Shown here in pieces: positions 63,101-64,000 of a DNA stretch of 64,000 nt. The DNA is from Caldilineae bacterium (GTDB taxonomy: Bacteria; Chloroflexota; Anaerolineae; Epilineales; Epilineaceae). Position numbers and translations under genes: made by a program. The notes beneath the pieces were generated by a model that was given only the letters and a program-made list of their open reading frames with translations, was not told where the DNA came from and searched no databases. Position 1 is the stretch's first letter. Each line of letters begins with the position of its first letter. The stretch spans positions 1-64,000 of the forward strand of contig JACKBJ010000007.1 of the NCBI GenBank assembly GCA_020634625.1. Reading direction: 5' to 3'.

Positions 63101-64000
63101 GTGGCGGGCCAGCCGAGCGATCCGGCGGGCAATCCCCTGCCGGGGATCGCCCCGGTGAGCGACACGGACACCGAGACGGTGGACGTGGTGCGCCCGAACA
63201 TCCACGTGGTCAAGAGCGCCGATCCGGCGATCGTCTATCCGGGTGACACGGTGGTCTACGGCTACAGCGTGACCAACCCGGGCGACACGCCGCTGGCGCC
63301 GGTGGCGCTCGGCGACGACACCTGTGGCCCGGTGACCGGCCCGGCCCCGGGGGGTGACGCCAACGGCAACGGCCGGCTGGATCCGGGCGAGACCTGGGTC
63401 TACGGCTGCACGACCACGCTGAGCCTGGACACGACCAATACGGTGCAGGCCAGCGGGCAGCCGACCGATCCGGCGGGCAACCCCTTGCCGGGCATCGACC
63501 CGGTGCAGGACAGCGACACCGCGTCGGTCAACGTGATCGCCCCGGCCATCCAGGTGCTGAAGTCGGCCGACCGGACCCTGATCCAGTCGGGCGAGACGGT
63601 CGTCTACCAATACCTCGTGAGCAACCCGGGTGACGACCCGCTGGCCAACGTGACGCTCGGCGACGACGTCTGTGGCCCGGTGACCGGACCGGCACCGGGC
63701 GGCGACGCCAACAGCAACGGCCTCCTGGAACCGGGCGAGACCTGGACCTACACCTGCACGCAGGTGCTGACGTCGGACACGACCAACACCGCGACGGTCA
63801 GCGGTGACGACAGCCTGGGCAATCCGGTCACGGACACCGACACCGAGACGGTGGACGTGGTGGCGCCGGCGATCGCGATCCAGAAGACGGTCTACGCGGG
63901 CCAGGACGCGGGCGCCGGCTGCCCGGGCAGCGATCTGGTCAGCGACTTCGTCGGCACGGCGATCACGTACTGCTTCGCCGTGACGAACACCGGCGACACC
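51149..64000 (+). CDS. Giant surface adhesin (DUF11 / SdrD_B / DNRLRE repeats), 3'-truncated by the window end
   Basis: At least 4,284 codons without a stop, from ATG 51149 (GGAGGAG 4 nt upstream) past base 64000. An Arg-rich signal peptide (~1-45) is followed by an unknown N-domain (~50-430), two DUF11-like domains (~440-690), three SdrD_B-type carboxypeptidase-regulatory-like domains (~697-1035), one DUF11 (~1036-1110) and three DNRLRE-type domains (~1118-1725). The DNRLRE unit has 'DTYVREDNAGNNFGARTLLE' and 'RGLVMLATGTDTGQADWG'. Seven further SdrD_B-like domains (~1888-2665) read e.g. 'GDRVWADLDGQGDQDPGEPGLGGVEV'. One DUF11 (~2669-2790) then precedes 13 full ~111-residue DUF11/DUF7507-like repeats plus a partial one. 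Role: long, calcium-stabilised surface stalk for adhesion. The anchor lies beyond the window. Confidence 0.9.
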   Translation, partial: MEQRMMRPNAAPTRGRRAARRRPLVRLVLALFAATLLATLPAASPHGVLPIVSAHNLNQRMVYLFFDPATKALLDARIPTLTPPEPLLQVGDEIGMIIKVIPTDGTTTGVGGYIDFYVPNGVTVVDAAYVLPNLAGGYDEVNMKGQALMPSVGAGGGPTVSLVGLTRGPNALGVTSPIVDAANVNLGTVVGVYGDTGIFYSTDPETAFGSWVALKGGGTITSNSGDVFSPYNAWDAEQMAAYGIKGTTNPNWPATPLIDSNGRGNAPWGLANVVAGPQSGYAWDFDIDDYAACDPVPYAPSKACIDAATDQIGPWNRLRYPGSQISDDPPGNNPPVQPYTSGADGSNVGFDLSPASPLASTVSQTDTTSPKAIRWAVGQLTNGRPEYAYVKFRVDDLAAIVDATGCPIFNADTFGGDAGGDSGGKDHEWRYYDPTKVTWNGCLAVGKPATRQAVKVGDTFQYKIAVYNTSPTQDLSSVVVRDTLPSGVQFISAVPAQNSGPNPLVWNVGSLLRGQKFEATVTVKASSSGILENTVVATGVTTPGGDPITSTATESTLAGSYPILKQSKSVSPTAIAPGGNVQYTVTIENIGSGPSISPIKIEEHLPTGFSYLSLDSVQVNGANALGSTTVNASQPNDPVFTIAQPINADKKLVLRFSATTSPNLSPGTGYCNVFTSITNVPLTTGSEACVTIGGAAIGDTVYRDWNGDGSQDPLTEEGIAGVTVNLYAGSCPPMGGVIRSDLTDASGGYLLNGLTAGDYCVETIPPAGHTVTGDPQGALDGYATVSLAENQENFDIDFGLRPGGAGSIGDLVFEDLGNDGSYDPGAGDAGIPNVTVNLYEDTNGNGLIDAGDALIATTQTDGSGLYGFGGLALGFSYIVDVDAADPDLATYFSGAPTLQTTLDPHPVPSLAGSYSAADFGFYEIVPGSIGDEVCIDANADGSCAGEARLPNVSVRLYRDSNGNGELDLGEPLLATTSTDIDGLYSFGNLPPGNYIVDVDQNDPDVPGGHFSSADLIPVSLGFGENRTDVDFPFVRIMDKTVDKPKADAGETLTYAITVRYPGTKLLSNVMVTDPIPAGTTYVGGSASPPLASGPDPLKWNLGTNDEGTVGRKQGAFLCVVDTTLSVLADTYVREDNAGNNFGARTLLETNPANNGAGTNERQGLLRFDITGVPAGATIKLANLSVVNTSSRNNHVVELREATRAWTEGTQTGSACGTGASWNAPNCTDTGTGWNGAGGNFRSAPAPWGATVLGTMSAASTGTKTVSGANMRQLVQDWVTGAKVNRGLVMLATGTDTGQADWGTRENGNGATLALRYEFLQTGGCPSNLTLAVAADTYVREDDATDNFGARTLMETNPANNGAGNNERQGLLRFSTSAIPAGATITGATLEVENTGSRNNHLVQVREALRAWTEGTQTGSACSTGASWNAPNCSDTVTGWNGLGGNFRAMPTPWGISVLGTLDASSTGTKSISGGGLTALVQAWVDGSKPNRGLVLLATGTDGGQAQWGVKENGNGARLVVSYLSEIVTADLPVVADAYVREDRAGRNYGASTTLETNPENNGAGNAERHGLIRFDMTALPTGAVVTGATLRMQNTAARSNHVLSVREALRAWTEGTQADANCSVGASWNAPNCTDTGTGWNGAGGNFRTTPSPWGATVLGTLDAASTGLKTTTSSDLTQLVKDWADGITTNRGFVLLATGTDGGQAQWGVRESGNGAVLRVSYQAPGGGPATRNRISAGPTLVADGDLIQITMALTATETINNVTPTSPIAVSASNGAAAVSCSGPSPASQNVLVGSVALFSYSCVADTSGVTALPAALTFSASAMGDGGVEFVSASSNSVLVAPELTYQVTIDGPPAPVDPVVNTATIMSDSVIPATSDTATTAIQASIGDRVWADLDGQGDQDPGEPGLGGVEVCATPVGGGATLCATTDASGEYRIFGIDDTKDYTVSWTPGTEPTDYVASTPMMLTVTSLQLQAAGGNYTAADFGLRPPGGGSIGDTVWIDADEDGMVDMGELPLAGVTVRLYDSSGINLLATTTTDGSGAYTFDGLYAGDYVVRVDETSPVTTPYGVVTTLAAAMELVSGSASNPVAVNLPTDSSVIDTVDFGYNWAGSIGDTTYYDDNGNGVQDGLEAVATAVVVTLFYDINGNGEFDLGDPLIGILETDGSGTYTFDNLPPGTYFVKAEEQTVESPSTPGLYGTMVPTNGEGIGVSLAPSQDFVDADFGFIEAARVEGHVFHDVSNNGVRDPGEPGLTPVEVTLTGFDIGNNPVSLTTTTDGGGEYSFIVPPGNYTVTYSQPDVLAIDAGLTDVTTVSSYAISPNAGQEIAGLDFGIDHNGVIGDRVYLDANGDGTQQPGEPGLAGVTVQLYDATGTILLAQQATGPDGDYRFEGLADGTYIVRIDASTIPLADPPGFTQTQDPDEAGACSGCDAQGTALVVAGGSDLSLDFGYQPTTILRTISGRVYNDLNGNGSDDDGPGNGFAGVAVSVTCDSGSFMTVSDGDGNWSIDGIPDGSVCSVLDADETDLPSTAFLATEQPAVPITVDADIADLDFGYIEDLGSISGSVCQGDGNGQCTGESVLAGVDVTLTWAGPDGILNTADDETQITQTDAGGSYSFTGLEPGLYQIVETNPAGFDSVADADGGNPDNITTNLAIGEDKTAQDFEDLTTGIPDLVLVKTASLGGSCPGIDPAYATAGDLVTYCYAVTNTGDTYLSDIVIDDDVLGNAACSIPGPLAPGATDGCTAAATVSVDTTNVATATGNPTDELGIDLPGLSNPSDQDDAFVDVVAPAIQVVKSAAPTIILAGATVTYGYVVTNPGDVPLGAVSLGDDVCSPVTGPSPAGDVNSNGLLDPGEAWTYGCAQALGVDTTNTVTATGQPSDPAGNPLPGIDPVQDTDSASVDVVAPAIDVVKSVDQTIVYVGGTVVYGYAVTNPGDVPLAGVVLGDDRCSPVTGPAPGGDANSNGLLDPGETWTYGCTTALGVDTTNTATTTGQPSDATGNPLPGIGPVTDMDSATVNVIDPAIRVVKTADPTLINAGETVAYGYVVTNPGDDPLASVLLVDDVCSPVTGPAAGGDANSNGLLDPGETWTYGCSQALVDDTVNTVTATGVDSLGNPVDDTDMAFVNVVMVGLQLDKTVDKPTIYGGDTVIYSYTATNTGSDPISNVSVTDDQCGPLSFTGGDTNSNGLLDPGEAWTYSCTTALAIDTTNMATLTGDDPLGNPVTPDHAMATVDVINPAIRVLKSVDKAVILAGETVAYGYLVTNPGDDPLANVTLGDDVCSPVTGPAAGGDANSNGLLDPGETWSYGCAQALSLDTTNTATVTGDDSLGNPVDDSDSALVDVIAPAIRVVKSAAPTIILAGATVTYGYVVTNPGDVPLGAVSLGDDVCSPVTGPSPAGDVNSNGLLDPGEAWTYGCAQALGVDTTNTVTATGQPSDPAGNPLPGIDPVQDTDSASVDVVAPAIDVVKSVDQTIVYVGGTVVYGYAVTNPGDVPLAGVVLGDDRCSPVTGPAPGGDANSNGLLDPGETWTYGCTTALGVDTTNTATTTGQPSDATGNPLPGIGPVTDMDSATVNVIDPAIRVVKTADPTLINAGETVAYGYVVTNPGDDPLASVLLVDDVCSPVTGPAAGGDANSNGLLDPGETWTYGCSQALVDDTVNTVTATGVDSLGNPVDDTDMAFVNVVMVGLQLDKTVDKPTIYGGDTVIYSYTATNTGSDPISNVSVTDDQCGPLSFTGGDTNSNGLLDPGEAWTYSCTTALAIDTTNMATLTGDDPLGNPVTPDHAMATVDVINPAIRVLKSVDKAVILAGETVAYGYLVTNPGDDPLANVTLGDDVCSPVTGPAAGGDANSNGLLDPGETWSYGCAQALSLDTTNTATATGDDSLGNPVDDSDSALVDVVAPAIRVVKSADRTTVLPGDTVAFVFVVTNPGDTPLAGVNLVDDRCSPVTGPASGGDANSNGLLDPGETWTYGCSHALADDTTNTVNVAGQPSDPAGNPLPGIAPVSDTDTETVDVVRPNIHVVKSADPAIVYPGDTVVYGYSVTNPGDTPLAPVALGDDTCGPVTGPAPGGDANGNGRLDPGETWVYGCTTTLSLDTTNTVQASGQPTDPAGNPLPGIDPVQDSDTASVNVIAPAIQVLKSADRTLIQSGETVVYQYLVSNPGDDPLANVTLGDDVCGPVTGPAPGGDANSNGLLEPGETWTYTCTQVLTSDTTNTATVSGDDSLGNPVTDTDTETVDVVAPAIAIQKTVYAGQDAGAGCPGSDLVSDFVGTAITYCFAVTNTGDT
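59528..61192 (+). repeat. 1,665-bp tandem repeat, copy 1 (five adhesin domains)
   Basis: 555 codons covering five consecutive DUF11-like domains. By eye it matches the following copy with three substitutions (59635, 61113 and 61175 against positions 1,665 bp later), all in-frame. The boundaries are approximate because the flanking domains are themselves related. Confidence 0.9.
61193..62857 (+). repeat. 1,665-bp tandem repeat, copy 2 (five adhesin domains)
   Basis: Second copy of the same five-domain block, in direct tandem and in frame with the first. Near-identity at synonymous sites shows the duplication is recent or kept uniform by recombination. Confidence 0.9.

Noticed and set aside
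49706..63610. A 13.9-kb open frame on the minus strand opposite the giant adhesin
   Set aside because: It is an antisense shadow. Its product is Arg/His/Val/Asp-rich with no domain, it covers the PAS, MBL and adhesin genes, and the plus strand has recognised domains throughout. GC-rich codon bias removes stops from this antisense frame.
59521..64000. CRISPR-like or VNTR array from the regular repetition
   Set aside because: The repeats are ~330-bp protein-domain repeats in frame, not short identical repeats with unique spacers.

Overview
The window is very GC-rich, almost fully coding DNA from a bacterium that is most likely an uncultured Chloroflexota, probably of the Anaerolineae type. The grounds are indirect. 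Several exported proteins end in a short Y/F-L-P tail (AYLPRLVR, RLYLPQLRRG, RIFLPTVGG), many carry Pro/Thr-rich 'ATPTPT' linkers, and there is a giant SdrD_B/DUF11 surface protein. No rRNA, tRNA or CRISPR array was seen.

Layout. 1-5.2 kb: a truncated secreted protein, a secreted propeller-like protein with a PT linker, four 10-bp palindromes at exact 22-bp spacing, and a rifampicin phosphotransferase (rph). 5.2-13.2 kb: a secreted metzincin, an LtrA-type membrane protein, two VOC-fold proteins, an N-truncated SnoaL-like relic, a ComEC-type metallo-beta-lactamase-fold protein and a DUF952 protein. 13.2-15.2 kb: an intact IS66-type element (16-bp ends, 8-bp target duplication) inside a small membrane-protein gene; removing it in silico restores the frame. 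15.2-24.2 kb: lipoproteins, an isoprenylcysteine-methyltransferase-like protein, a BNR-repeat exoprotein, and an FG-GAP/ASPIC-UnbV/thioredoxin lipoprotein gene split by an in-frame TGA. 24.4-33.4 kb: a membrane protein, a secreted DUF2202 ferritin-like protein beside a Met/His-rich duplicated lipoprotein, a nitroreductase with a second in-frame TGA, two secreted proteins (one phytase-like) and a GNAT acetyltransferase.

33.5-38 kb: a tightly overlapping 2-oxoacid:acceptor oxidoreductase operon whose first gene fuses PorG, a GltD-like FAD/NAD(P)H module and a PorD ferredoxin. 38.2-42.2 kb: an exported PEP-synthase/glucan-dikinase-like protein with a YLP tail and a MATE/ANKH-like transporter. 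42.3-50.7 kb: L-serine dehydratase, an MhqO/MhqD-like quinone-detoxification pair, a membrane-bound alpha/beta hydrolase, a CrtY-type lycopene cyclase and a coupled PAS + metallo-beta-lactamase pair. 51.1 kb to the end: one open frame of at least 4,284 codons for a giant surface protein (DUF11, SdrD_B and DNRLRE domains). It ends in an array of about 111-residue repeats, five of which have recently duplicated as a 1,665-bp block.

Functionally the segment is rich in the cell envelope and exterior (adhesin, protease, propellers, lipoproteins), with islands of central metabolism (2-oxoacid oxidation, serine deamination) and stress or drug resistance (Rph, MhqO/D). Signs of decay or recoding are the IS insertion, two in-frame TGA codons and one truncated gene. 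Strong GC hairpins without T-tracts lie at several gene ends.
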